Part shown: positions 20,763 to 29,298 of the stretch, piece by piece
How the letters are laid out: each line of letters opens with the position of its first letter
Position numbering within the stretch: the first letter of the stretch is position 1
Origin: an uncultured Pelagibacteraceae bacterium
Lineage (GTDB): Bacteria > Pseudomonadota > Alphaproteobacteria > Pelagibacterales > Pelagibacteraceae
Direction of reading: 5' to 3'
NCBI GenBank assembly: GCA_902609235.1
Contig: CACLRF010000008.1
Location: forward strand, 1 to 35,939
DNA length: 35,939 bases
The notes under the pieces: generated by a model
What the model was told of the DNA's origin: nothing
Database searches by the model: none
Seen by the model: only the letters and a program-made list of their open reading frames with translations
Position numbers and translations under genes: made by a program

Positions 20763-22139
20763 TCTTTTTGTTACTTCCTCTTTTCCTAGAGAAATAATTA
20801 TATCATATATTCCAGGTCCAAATTTTGAACCTGTTAAAGCTATTCTTAACGGTTGTCCAACACCTTTAAAATTTGTATCGTTTGATTTAATTAGCTCATT
20901 TACTATTGGCTCTAATGTTTCTTTGCTAATTTTGCCAACGTTAGCAAATTTAGTGATGAAACCAGAAATCACTTTTTTGGCTTTATCATTAATTAGCTTA
21001 ACATCTTCCTGATTAAAATTTACTTCATCCACCATAATATATTGACTATTATTAAAGATATCTTCTAATGTTTTGGCCTTGTTTTTTAAGAAAGTAAGAG
21101 AATTTTTTATCTTATCTTTTTTATCTGATTTAATTTCACTTTTATATAATTTGGAGTATTCAGTTAGTTGGTTGAATAAATCATTTTCATCAATATTTTT
21201 AATATAATGCTCATTCATTGATAAAATTCTACTCATATCTAACTTAGATGGTGATTTTCCTATACCTTCTATGTTGAAGAGTTTAATACTCTCATCTAGT
21301 GTAAATATTTCCTTATCCTCAAAAGACCAACCTAATCTTAGTAAATAGTTCCTCAATGCATCGGGAATTATACCAATTTTAGCATAATCATCTAATGTTG
21401 ATGCGTTATCCCTCTTTGATAATTTTTTGCCTTCTATTGTATGAATGAGGGGTATATGTGCAAACTTAGGTAAATCCCAATTCATTGCTTCATAAATTTG
21501 AATTTGTTTAAATGTATTAATTTTATGATCATCTCCTCTAATTATATGTGTCATTTTCATTTGATGATCATCTACAGTCGCCGACAAATTATACGTTGGT
21601 GTTCCATCATTTCTTAAAATTATAAAATCTTCTATTGTATTATTTTCAATTTCAATATCCCCTTGAACCAAATCTTTAAGTATAGAATTTCCTTCTATTT
21701 TACTTTTAAATCTAATTACAGGTTTAATATCTTTAGGAGCATCAGATTCTGGTATATCCCTCCATTTTCTATTATAGATATAAGGAAGTTTTTTTTGTTT
21801 AGCTCTTTTTTTTTGCTCTTCTATCTCTTCAGCAGAACAGTAACATTTGTAAGCATTTCCATTTTTTAATAATTCATTTGCAATTTTTATGTGATCATTA
21901 ATTTTACTTGATTGAATATATTCTTCTCCATCATGTTCAATACCAAGCCATTTTAAAGAATTAATAATCTGTATTTTATGTTCATCTTTAGATCTTTCTT
22001 TATCTGTATCTTCAATTCTTAGGTGAAATGTTCCTTTTTGATTTTTAGAGAATAACCAATTAAATAAGGCAGTCCTAACCCCTCCAATATGAAGAGCTCC
22101 AGTAGGAGATGGTGCAAAACGTGTTGCTACTTTAGACAT
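20739..22139 (-). CDS. gltX: Glutamyl-tRNA synthetase
   Basis: RFAPSPTGALHIGGVRTALFNWLFS, KLSKRDNA motifs; ATG at 22139 preferred to the TTG at 22142. Confidence 0.95.
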   Translation of the reverse strand: MSKVATRFAPSPTGALHIGGVRTALFNWLFSKNQKGTFHLRIEDTDKERSKDEHKIQIINSLKWLGIEHDGEEYIQSSKINDHIKIANELLKNGNAYKCYCSAEEIEEQKKRAKQKKLPYIYNRKWRDIPESDAPKDIKPVIRFKSKIEGNSILKDLVQGDIEIENNTIEDFIILRNDGTPTYNLSATVDDHQMKMTHIIRGDDHKINTFKQIQIYEAMNWDLPKFAHIPLIHTIEGKKLSKRDNASTLDDYAKIGIIPDALRNYLLRLGWSFEDKEIFTLDESIKLFNIEGIGKSPSKLDMSRILSMNEHYIKNIDENDLFNQLTEYSKLYKSEIKSDKKDKIKNSLTFLKNKAKTLEDIFNNSQYIMVDEVNFNQEDVKLINDKAKKVISGFITKFANVGKISKETLEPIVNELIKSNDTNFKGVGQPLRIALTGSKFGPGIYDIIISLGKEEVTKRLTSKKLS

Positions 22140-22161
22140 CAATGTTATTTAGACTATTTTT

Positions 22162-22839
22162 TTAGAAGTTTCTATATAAAGATACTAAAACTCCTTGAAC
22201 TTTTACTCTATCAGGTCCAAAAATCTTAGTTTCATAGTTTCTATTAGCACTTTCAAGGGCTACAACTTTACCTTTTTTTCGAATTCTTTTTAACATTGCT
22301 TCATGCTCATCTATTAATGCAACGACAATTTTACCATTATCTGCAGTATCTGTTCTTTTAATAATAACAGTATCACCTTCGTGAATACCTGCATCTATCA
22401 TAGAGTCACCTTGAACTTTTAAACCAAAGTAATCACCATTTTTTTCTAAATTATTTGGTAGCGGAATTCTAGAAACCTCATTTTGTATTGCTTCAACAGG
22501 TGTTCCTGCAGCAATTTTTCCAAGAACTGGTACTTCCACTTCATCAGAATTAGTTTGTTCTTCATCTAATCCTCCTTTAATCACACTAGGTGAAAAGCTA
22601 TTATAAATATCATTCGCAGAAGCTGTTTCTGGTAATTTAATTACCTCTAAAGCTCTTGCTTTGTGAGCCAATCTTTTTATAAAACCTCTTTCTTCTAAAG
22701 CACTAATTAATCTGTGAATTCCTGATTTAGATTTTAAATTAAGAGATTGTTTCATTTCCTCATAAGAAGGAGATACGCCTGAACTTCTCAACTTCTTATT
22801 GATAAATAAAAGTAGGTTTTTTTGTTTTTTTGTTAGCAT
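22162..22839 (-). CDS. lexA: LexA repressor
   Basis: N-terminal winged helix (LLLFINKKLRSSGVSPSYEEMKQSLNLKSKSGIHRLISALEERGFI), A-G cleavage site GKIAAGTPVEAI, catalytic GDSMIDAGI and EAMLKR. Confidence 0.96.
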   Translation of the reverse strand: MLTKKQKNLLLFINKKLRSSGVSPSYEEMKQSLNLKSKSGIHRLISALEERGFIKRLAHKARALEVIKLPETASANDIYNSFSPSVIKGGLDEEQTNSDEVEVPVLGKIAAGTPVEAIQNEVSRIPLPNNLEKNGDYFGLKVQGDSMIDAGIHEGDTVIIKRTDTADNGKIVVALIDEHEAMLKRIRKKGKVVALESANRNYETKIFGPDRVKVQGVLVSLYRNF

Positions 22840-22841
22840 AA

Positions 22842-22856
22842 GAACAAATATCGTAC
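22842..22856. promoter_or_regulatory. Second, one-mismatch LexA box candidate
   Basis: GAAC-AAATATC-GTAC versus alphaproteobacterial GAAC-N7-GAAC, centred 22 bp from the perfect box. Confidence 0.35.
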
Positions 22857-22863
22857 AAATAAT

Positions 22864-22878
22864 GTTCTATAAAAGTTC
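22864..22878. promoter_or_regulatory. LexA (SOS) box upstream of lexA
   Basis: Exact GTTC-TATAAAA-GTTC (GTTC-N7-GTTC), the known alphaproteobacterial LexA operator form, 25 bp upstream of the lexA ATG. Confidence 0.85.
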
Positions 22879-22896
22879 TTTTAAATTAACAATACT

Positions 22897-22927
22897 AAAA
22901 AAAACAAGCAAAATAGGGCTTTATTTG
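22897..22927 (-). terminator. Candidate intrinsic terminator of the trp operon
   Basis: On the - strand, just after the trpC stop: CAAATA-AAGCCC-TATTTTG stem (one bulge), then CTTG and T8. The stem is AT-rich and weak. Confidence 0.45.
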
Positions 22928-22928
22928 A

Positions 22929-23720
22929 CTATAAAACTGAAAAAATAGAATTTTTATCTAAGTTTTTTAAAAGTGATTCACCAATTAAAAAAGTGTTAAT
23001 TGATGTTTTGTTATTTAGCTCTAATAGCTCATCTTTATTCTTAATTCCACTTTCAGATATTAAAGGACCTTTGTGACTTTTTACAACATCATAAATATCA
23101 TAAGTTGTATTTATATCAGTTTTAAGAGATTTTAAATTTCTATTGTTTATTCCAATTAATGCATCTTTAAAATTTAATGCTTTTTTAGCTTCTTCTACTG
23201 TATGAACTTCAACTATAACCGACATTTTGTATTTTATAGCTTCAACATATAATTCTGAAGCAAGATCATCCGAAACCCCAGCCAAAATAATTAAAATAGC
23301 ATCAGCGCCATAACTTTTAGCCAAAGGTATTTGAAATTTATCGATAAAAAAATCCTTACACAATACAGGTAAATTTATTTTATCTTTTATTTTGCTTATG
23401 TGAATTAAATTTCCTAAAAAATAATCTTCTTCTGTTAAAACTGAAAGGCAAGTTGCTTTATTATTTAAATATATCTGAGCAATATCTACAGGATTATAAT
23501 CATCAATTATTATACCTGCTGAAGGACTTGCTTTTTTAATTTCGGCAATAATTGAGGTTTTATTATTTTTTATATTATTTTCTATTTTCTCTTTAAAATT
23601 AATATAGCTGTTGTTTTTGTTAATCAACTCGTCCAAAGTTTTAAGATCTATGGATTTTTTTAATTTATCAACTTTTTCAATTTTTTTTTGAATGATATTT
23701 TGAAGTATATTTTCAGGCAT
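22929..23720 (-). CDS. trpC: Indole-3-glycerol-phosphate synthase
   Basis: IIAEIKKASPSAGII, LSVLTEEDYFLG, LPVLCKDFFID, IGINNRNLKSLKTD, SESGI motifs. Confidence 0.96.
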   Translation of the reverse strand: MPENILQNIIQKKIEKVDKLKKSIDLKTLDELINKNNSYINFKEKIENNIKNNKTSIIAEIKKASPSAGIIIDDYNPVDIAQIYLNNKATCLSVLTEEDYFLGNLIHISKIKDKINLPVLCKDFFIDKFQIPLAKSYGADAILIILAGVSDDLASELYVEAIKYKMSVIVEVHTVEEAKKALNFKDALIGINNRNLKSLKTDINTTYDIYDVVKSHKGPLISESGIKNKDELLELNNKTSINTFLIGESLLKNLDKNSIFSVL

Positions 23721-24705
23721 TTTGAATTTTTTCTAGATGTAAAAAGCTTTTTCCAGAAAGGATAAATTCTCTTGTGTAATTATATGCTTCAGAAAAGTCT
23801 GAAAATTTTTCTCCAACAATTAACCCCCCTGCAGCATTTAAACAAACTGCTTTTGAAAAATCATTATCTTTACCTTTAAATATTTCAATCATCTTATCAG
23901 CATTAAATTTTGCATCATCACCCACCAAATTTTTAAAATTATCTGCATTAACCCCTAAATAATTTGGATCTATTTTTATTTCAGATATTTGACTATCTTT
24001 TAATTGAATAACATTAGTGATTGCATATGGAGATATTTCATCTAATCCATCCTCGCTATTTACTATCCAAGCAAATTTTAAATTTAAATTTTTAAGTCCT
24101 TCTGCAAAAATTTTTAATAATTTTTTATCAAAAACACCTACAACTTGCCTCTCTACAAGGGCAGGGTTACTTAATGGACCAATCATATTAAAAATGGTTC
24201 TTTTTCCAATTTTCTTTCTTACAGGTCCTACAAATCTCATTGCACTATGATAATTTGGTGCAAACATAAAACCAAAATTATTGATATTAATTTCTTTTTC
24301 TATATCCTCGGGTTCTAAATCAATTTTAATTCTAAGAGCTTCTAAAACATCACCGGATCCACATTTAGAGGAAACAGCTTTATTGCCATGTTTAGCAACT
24401 TTTGTACCCATGCTAGCTAAAAGTAGAGCAGAAGCTGTTGAAATATTAAGAGTATTCATACCATCACCGCCAGTTCCACAAGTATCAATACAATCACTTA
24501 CATTTACTCTTTTAGACTTTTCTCTAAGAACAAAAACTCCACCTGCTATTTCATCTGAAACTTCTCCCTTTTCGGATAATAAGGTTAAGAAACTAAAAAT
24601 TTCGTCATCACTAGCTTTTCCAGTCATTAATATTTCAAAAGCAGTTTTACTTTCTTCAAAAGTTAAATCTTTTTTATTTTTAAGTTTTTCTAAAATTTGA
24701 TCCAT
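23713..24705 (-). CDS. trpD: Anthranilate phosphoribosyltransferase
   Basis: DTCGTGGDGMNTLNIST, AKHGNKAVSSKCGSGDVLEALRI, FMFAPNYHSAMRFVGPVRKKIGKRTIFNMIGPLSNP motifs. Confidence 0.97.
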   Translation of the reverse strand: MDQILEKLKNKKDLTFEESKTAFEILMTGKASDDEIFSFLTLLSEKGEVSDEIAGGVFVLREKSKRVNVSDCIDTCGTGGDGMNTLNISTASALLLASMGTKVAKHGNKAVSSKCGSGDVLEALRIKIDLEPEDIEKEININNFGFMFAPNYHSAMRFVGPVRKKIGKRTIFNMIGPLSNPALVERQVVGVFDKKLLKIFAEGLKNLNLKFAWIVNSEDGLDEISPYAITNVIQLKDSQISEIKIDPNYLGVNADNFKNLVGDDAKFNADKMIEIFKGKDNDFSKAVCLNAAGGLIVGEKFSDFSEAYNYTREFILSGKSFLHLEKIQNA

Positions 24706-24709
24706 AAAC

Positions 24710-25276
24710 TTAATTGTTAATAAAGTTTTTAAGAATTTTCATTCCAAACTTAGTTTTAATACTTTCAGGGTGGAATTGTACACCATGAATATTAAATTTT
24801 TTGTGTTGCACACCCATTATAATCCCATCTTTTGTCTCTGCTGTAATCTCTAGATCTTTTGATAATGTTTTTTTATCAATTACCAAACTATGGTATCTGG
24901 TAGCTTCAAATGTATTTGGGAGGTTTTTTAAAATACCGATTTTGTTTGATTTGATTTTGCTTGTTTTGCCGTGCATTAACTTTCTTGCTTGAACAATTTT
25001 TGATCCAAAAACTTGTCCGATTATCTGATGACCTAAACATACTCCTAAAAAAGGTAATTCTTTGTATAATGAATTCAATATTTTAATACAATTGCCAGAT
25101 TGATTTGGGTTGCCTGGTCCTGGTGAAATAACAATTTTATCATATTTCTTTTTAATGATTTCTTTAGAATTAATTTTATCATTTCTAACTACATCAACTT
25201 TAATATTAAATGAGGAAATATAGTGATACAAATTAAAAGTAAAACTATCGTAATTATCTATTAACAATACTTTCAT
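24710..25276 (-). CDS. trpG: Anthranilate synthase glutamine amidotransferase component
   Basis: LLIDNYDSFTFNLYHY, ISPGPGNPNQSG, FLGVCLGHQIIG, GVQFHPESI motifs. Confidence 0.95.
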   Translation of the reverse strand: MKVLLIDNYDSFTFNLYHYISSFNIKVDVVRNDKINSKEIIKKKYDKIVISPGPGNPNQSGNCIKILNSLYKELPFLGVCLGHQIIGQVFGSKIVQARKLMHGKTSKIKSNKIGILKNLPNTFEATRYHSLVIDKKTLSKDLEITAETKDGIIMGVQHKKFNIHGVQFHPESIKTKFGMKILKNFINN

Positions 25277-26736
25277 TATCTTAAAGCATTAATTAAAGCT
25301 TTCGCTTTATTAACTGTTTCCTCATATTCATTTTTAGGTTTACTGTCTGCAACTATACCTGCACCTGCTTGTACATAAAATTTTTTATTTTTAGCAACTG
25401 CAGTTCTTAAAGCTATACAAGTATCAAATTCGCCATTTGCAGCAAAATATCCAATTCCACCTGCGTAAACTTTTCTTTTTGATGTTTCTAATTCATCTAT
25501 AATTTCCATAGCCCTAATTTTTGGAGCTCCTGAGACAGTACCTGCTGGAAAACCAGCTAAGAGCGATTTAAATTTTGAAAATTTTTTATTATATTCCCCA
25601 ACTACATTTGAAACTATATGCATAACATGAGAATATTTTTCAATAATGAAGCTTTCTGTAACTTTTACTGAATTAATCTTTGAGACTTTACCAGCATCAT
25701 TTCTACCTAAATCAAGTAACATCAAATGCTCTGAAAGTTCTTTTTTATCTCTAAGTAGGTCTCTTTCATAAAAAAGATCTTCCTTTTTAGTTTTACCCCT
25801 TGGTCTAGTTCCTGCGATTGGTCTAATAGTAATTTTATTATCCCTAAGTCTCACAAGTATTTCAGGACTTGCGCCAATTATTTGAAAATCCTTAAAATTA
25901 AAGAAAAACATAAAAGGAGAAGGGTTTGTAACTCTTAGTTTTTTATAAATATCTAATGGTTTCTTTGTTAATTTTGCCTCAAATCTTTGGCTTAAAACAA
26001 CCTGAAAAATATCTCCTAATTTAATATATTTTTTTGCCTTATTAACCATTGATAAAAATTTATTTTTTGAAGTGTTAGATTTCACTATTATATTTTTTGA
26101 TTTTTGAATTATTTTTTTATCAATATTTTTAATTGATGACTGAATCACTAATTTAAACAAATCAGATTTAATTTCTTCATATTTATTTTTATAGTTTTTA
26201 ATTTTTTCATCTTTAAAAATATTAGATATGTAAAAAATTTCTTTTTTCAGATTGTCATGAATGACTAAAGTTCTTGGACGAAGAAGTCTTACATCTGGTA
26301 AATTAAGATCATTTTTACAATTATTTGGAATTTTTTCTATGTATCTGATTGAGTCATAAGAAAAATACCCAGAGATTAATGAGCAAATATTAGGTAAATT
26401 TTTGGGAGTTTCAAACTTGAAATCTTCAATGATTTTTTCAATTAATTTATCTGGTTTATCATTTAATTTCCTTTTTTTATTTGTTTGAATTAGATAAGAA
26501 TTATTATTATTAAACTCCCAAATTTTATCGGGATTTTTACCAAATATTGTATATCTGCCTTTGATTTTACCTTTTTCTACAGACTCAAATACAAAACTGT
26601 TTTTTTCCTCTAGGAAATTATCGATTAGGTTTAATACTTCCTCATCATTTTTTACTTTCTTTTTAGTAAAGATGATTTGATTTTTTTTGCTTCTATGTCG
26701 AAACTTAAAATCTTTGAAGCTTCGATTAATAATCAT
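25276..26736 (-). CDS. trpE: Anthranilate synthase component I
   Basis: QVVLSQRFEAK, PSPFMFFFNFKDFQIIGASPEILVR, RPIAGTRPRGKTKKED, FPAGTVSGAPKIRAMEIIDELE motifs. Confidence 0.96.
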   Translation of the reverse strand: MIINRSFKDFKFRHRSKKNQIIFTKKKVKNDEEVLNLIDNFLEEKNSFVFESVEKGKIKGRYTIFGKNPDKIWEFNNNNSYLIQTNKKRKLNDKPDKLIEKIIEDFKFETPKNLPNICSLISGYFSYDSIRYIEKIPNNCKNDLNLPDVRLLRPRTLVIHDNLKKEIFYISNIFKDEKIKNYKNKYEEIKSDLFKLVIQSSIKNIDKKIIQKSKNIIVKSNTSKNKFLSMVNKAKKYIKLGDIFQVVLSQRFEAKLTKKPLDIYKKLRVTNPSPFMFFFNFKDFQIIGASPEILVRLRDNKITIRPIAGTRPRGKTKKEDLFYERDLLRDKKELSEHLMLLDLGRNDAGKVSKINSVKVTESFIIEKYSHVMHIVSNVVGEYNKKFSKFKSLLAGFPAGTVSGAPKIRAMEIIDELETSKRKVYAGGIGYFAANGEFDTCIALRTAVAKNKKFYVQAGAGIVADSKPKNEYEETVNKAKALINALR

Positions 26737-28151
26737 TTGAAATAATTTTTAACTCTATCAATAGTTTTTTGATTTAATTGAACTTGATATTTATCATTAA
26801 GTAATTGATCATAAGATTGTAATATACTTTTTCTATTATTTGTATTTTGACTATTTACAAATTTAAGATATTTTTCATCAGTTTTTTTAAATGAATTTTT
26901 ATTTGTTCCAGTAATTTTTACTAAATAAATTTTATCTTCTTTATTTACTAGTGCAAAAGAGTTTAAAGGTAACGCATAAAGCATTTTTACTGAATTAATA
27001 TCAATGAGTTTGTCATCTTCTATGGAATTAATAGATGAATATTCCTTATTTGAACCTGCAAGTTCTTCAAATTTTGAATTATCAAATTTCTTTTTTTGAA
27101 TTTCTTCTATAATTTCTCTATTGTAATCAAATTTACCTTTTTGATATATTAACTCAACTATTTCTCCTTTAATGATTTCATCATTTAAATCTGGAGCTCG
27201 ATCATATTGATTATCAATATTATAAAGTAAAAAGTTATCACCACTTTCTATCAAGTCTATTTTAGATACTTTCTTAGAATAAATTAGATCTTCATTAATC
27301 TGTTTACTAGAGCTAGGTGTAAACTCATTTACTTTAATAATGTCAACATTTATATCTTCTAATATAGTGTCAAATGTACTTCCTTGAGAAATTTTGTTTT
27401 CAATTGAGTCTATTTCATCAAAAAACTCTTGATTAAATTCTTCTATACCAATTAGATTTTTTGGATTTAAAATCACATACTTAAAATCTATATATTCTCT
27501 TTTTAATTGATCTTTGTTTTCATCAATAAATACTTCAATTTCATTTGTTGTGTAATCATCTTTTGTTTTATATAGATTTTCCATGTCAAAATACTCGATG
27601 TCTAAGGATTTATTATTTTCTTCAAACTTTTTTGCTATCAAAAAATTTGGTGTTATTGTTCCAGCACCAATAAAATCAAATAAGTGTTTCTGTAATTCTC
27701 TATTTTTTAATTGCAATTCAAACATTGGAGCTGACAAGTTGTTGGAGAGTAAAAATTTTTCATACTTAATTCTTTGAAAAGTACCATTTTCATCTTGGAA
27801 ATTTTTATTTTCTTTAATGTTTTTAAGTATGGTTCTTTCGTTAATTGAAATATCAAAGTCTTTAATTTCTAAATCAATCAATGTAGTTGAAATTAATCCT
27901 GATAATAATTCTTCAATTATATTGTTGTCTAAATTATCTCTAATAGCTTCTTGTGAAATTCCACTTTGGTTCACATAGTCAATAAAATCTTGGGTTGTTA
28001 CATTTGTTTTATTTATTTTTGCAATATTGTTTTGATTATTTGTACTAAACCCTCCACCAAAACCACCAAAGCCAAAAGCGATGATGATTATGACAATTAA
28101 CACTAATCCACCAAGTTGTTTCCAGCCTAAGTTTTTTAATTTTTCAATCAT
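26733..28151 (-). CDS. SurA_N/PpiD-like periplasmic folding factor with degenerate or missing parvulin domain
   Basis: N-terminal TM anchor (LGGLVLIVIIIIAFGFGGFGGG), SurA-like NNIAKINKTNVTTQDFIDYVNQ, position upstream of trpE as for alphaproteobacterial PpiD. Confidence 0.7.
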   Translation of the reverse strand: MIEKLKNLGWKQLGGLVLIVIIIIAFGFGGFGGGFSTNNQNNIAKINKTNVTTQDFIDYVNQSGISQEAIRDNLDNNIIEELLSGLISTTLIDLEIKDFDISINERTILKNIKENKNFQDENGTFQRIKYEKFLLSNNLSAPMFELQLKNRELQKHLFDFIGAGTITPNFLIAKKFEENNKSLDIEYFDMENLYKTKDDYTTNEIEVFIDENKDQLKREYIDFKYVILNPKNLIGIEEFNQEFFDEIDSIENKISQGSTFDTILEDINVDIIKVNEFTPSSSKQINEDLIYSKKVSKIDLIESGDNFLLYNIDNQYDRAPDLNDEIIKGEIVELIYQKGKFDYNREIIEEIQKKKFDNSKFEELAGSNKEYSSINSIEDDKLIDINSVKMLYALPLNSFALVNKEDKIYLVKITGTNKNSFKKTDEKYLKFVNSQNTNNRKSILQSYDQLLNDKYQVQLNQKTIDRVKNYFK

Positions 28152-28183
28152 AGCATTATAAATTTATTGATCTGTAAAAAACA

Positions 28184-28195
28184 AATCTATAGATT
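28184..28195. repeat. Perfect 12-bp palindrome in the divergent intergenic region
   Basis: AATCTATAGATT is its own reverse complement; lies 12 bp upstream of the tpiA ATG (28208) and 32 bp upstream of the ppiD-like ATG (28151). Confidence 0.55.
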
Positions 28196-28207
28196 AAAAA
28201 GTCAATT

Positions 28208-28948
28208 ATGACAAATAAATATATGTATTTTGTAGCTAATTGGAAAATGTTTGGTGATTTAAGAACTCTAAATTCACTTGATAAAGTAATAAAGTTTTCA
28301 AAAAATAATAAAAAAAATAAGTTAAAAATAGTTTATTGCCCACCAAATACATTAATTCGTCCATTATCGAGAAGACTTAAAAAAACAAAAATAGAGGTTG
28401 GTGCCCAAAACTGTCATTACAGCTATGACTATGGTGCGTATACAGGTCAAGTAAACTCAACTATGCTTAAGAACGTTGGAGCAAAGTATGTTATTTTGGG
28501 ACACTCAGAAAATAGACAACTAGGTGAGACAGATAATTTAATTAATTTAAAAATCAAAAGTGCAATTAAATCAGATCTCAAAATTATATTTTGTATTGGC
28601 GAAACCTTGAAAGAAAGAAGGCAAAAAAAAACTAATCAAATTTTAAAAAAACAAATTGAAAAAGGATTAAAATCGATAAAGAATAAATCTAAAATTATTA
28701 TAGCCTATGAGCCTGTATGGTCTATCGGAACAGGTATAATTCCAAAAGAAATTGATTTAAATAAAACTATTTCATTCATTAAAAGTAGATTTGCAAAAAA
28801 ATATCCTAAAATTTTATATGGTGGATCTGTAAATACTAATAACGTAAGTATATTAAAAAAAATTCCCAACATTGATGGTTTTTTGATAGGAGGCGCATCA
28901 CAAATTCCAAAAAAATTTATTGATATAATTCAAAAAACCATTAATTAG
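28208..28948 (+). CDS. tpiA: Triosephosphate isomerase
   Basis: VANWKMFGD, YVILGHSENRQ, CIGETLKER, AYEPVWSIGTG, LYGGSVNTNN, GFLIGGAS motifs. Confidence 0.97.
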   Translation: MTNKYMYFVANWKMFGDLRTLNSLDKVIKFSKNNKKNKLKIVYCPPNTLIRPLSRRLKKTKIEVGAQNCHYSYDYGAYTGQVNSTMLKNVGAKYVILGHSENRQLGETDNLINLKIKSAIKSDLKIIFCIGETLKERRQKKTNQILKKQIEKGLKSIKNKSKIIIAYEPVWSIGTGIIPKEIDLNKTISFIKSRFAKKYPKILYGGSVNTNNVSILKKIPNIDGFLIGGASQIPKKFIDIIQKTIN

Positions 28949-28954
28949 ACCCAC

Positions 28955-29254
28955 ATGGAAACTTTATTATTAGTAATCAACATCATACTTGCGGTTATTT
29001 TGGTTCTTTTGGTTTTATTGCAAAAATCAGAAGGAGGTGCTCTTGGTATTGGAGTTTCCCAAGAAAATTTTATGTTATCTAGATCAGCAGGCAGCTTTAT
29101 GACAAAAGCCACTGCAATTGTAGCAACACTTTTTATTATTTGTAGTTTAGCTCTAACAATAATTTCTAGAGCAGAACTTACTCCTTCGGGTTCGGTATTG
29201 GATATAGTTGAGGAAAAAACTGAAGACACGCCTTCAATTCCAGAAAATAATTAA
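28955..29254 (+). CDS. secG: Preprotein translocase subunit SecG
   Basis: LLVINIILAVILVLLVLLQKSEGGALGIG... two TM helices; between tpiA and pyrG. Confidence 0.9.
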   Translation: METLLLVINIILAVILVLLVLLQKSEGGALGIGVSQENFMLSRSAGSFMTKATAIVATLFIICSLALTIISRAELTPSGSVLDIVEEKTEDTPSIPENN

Positions 29255-29261
29255 TTAATCC

Positions 29262-29290
29262 TTTTCAATTCATTTTTTATTCGCTATAAG
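29262..29290 (+). promoter_or_regulatory. Candidate promoter for pyrG, with very short leader
   Basis: TTTTCA (29262-29267), 17-nt spacer, TATAAG (29285-29290); pyrG ATG at 29299. Confidence 0.3.
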
Positions 29291-29298
29291 ATACTTCC

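Noticed and set aside
24281-24700. 139-aa + strand ORF antisense to trpD
   Set aside because: Low-complexity Ser/Leu-rich translation fully inside a confident trpD on the other strand; no family features.
28155-28160. Perfect -10-like TATAAT on the - strand upstream of the ppiD-like gene
   Set aside because: Only 3 bp before the ATG, which would put the start site inside the gene, and no good -35 is at the right spacing.
28945-29229. 94-aa - strand ORF antisense to secG
   Set aside because: Mirror of the secG frame; secG has clear family features and syntenic position.
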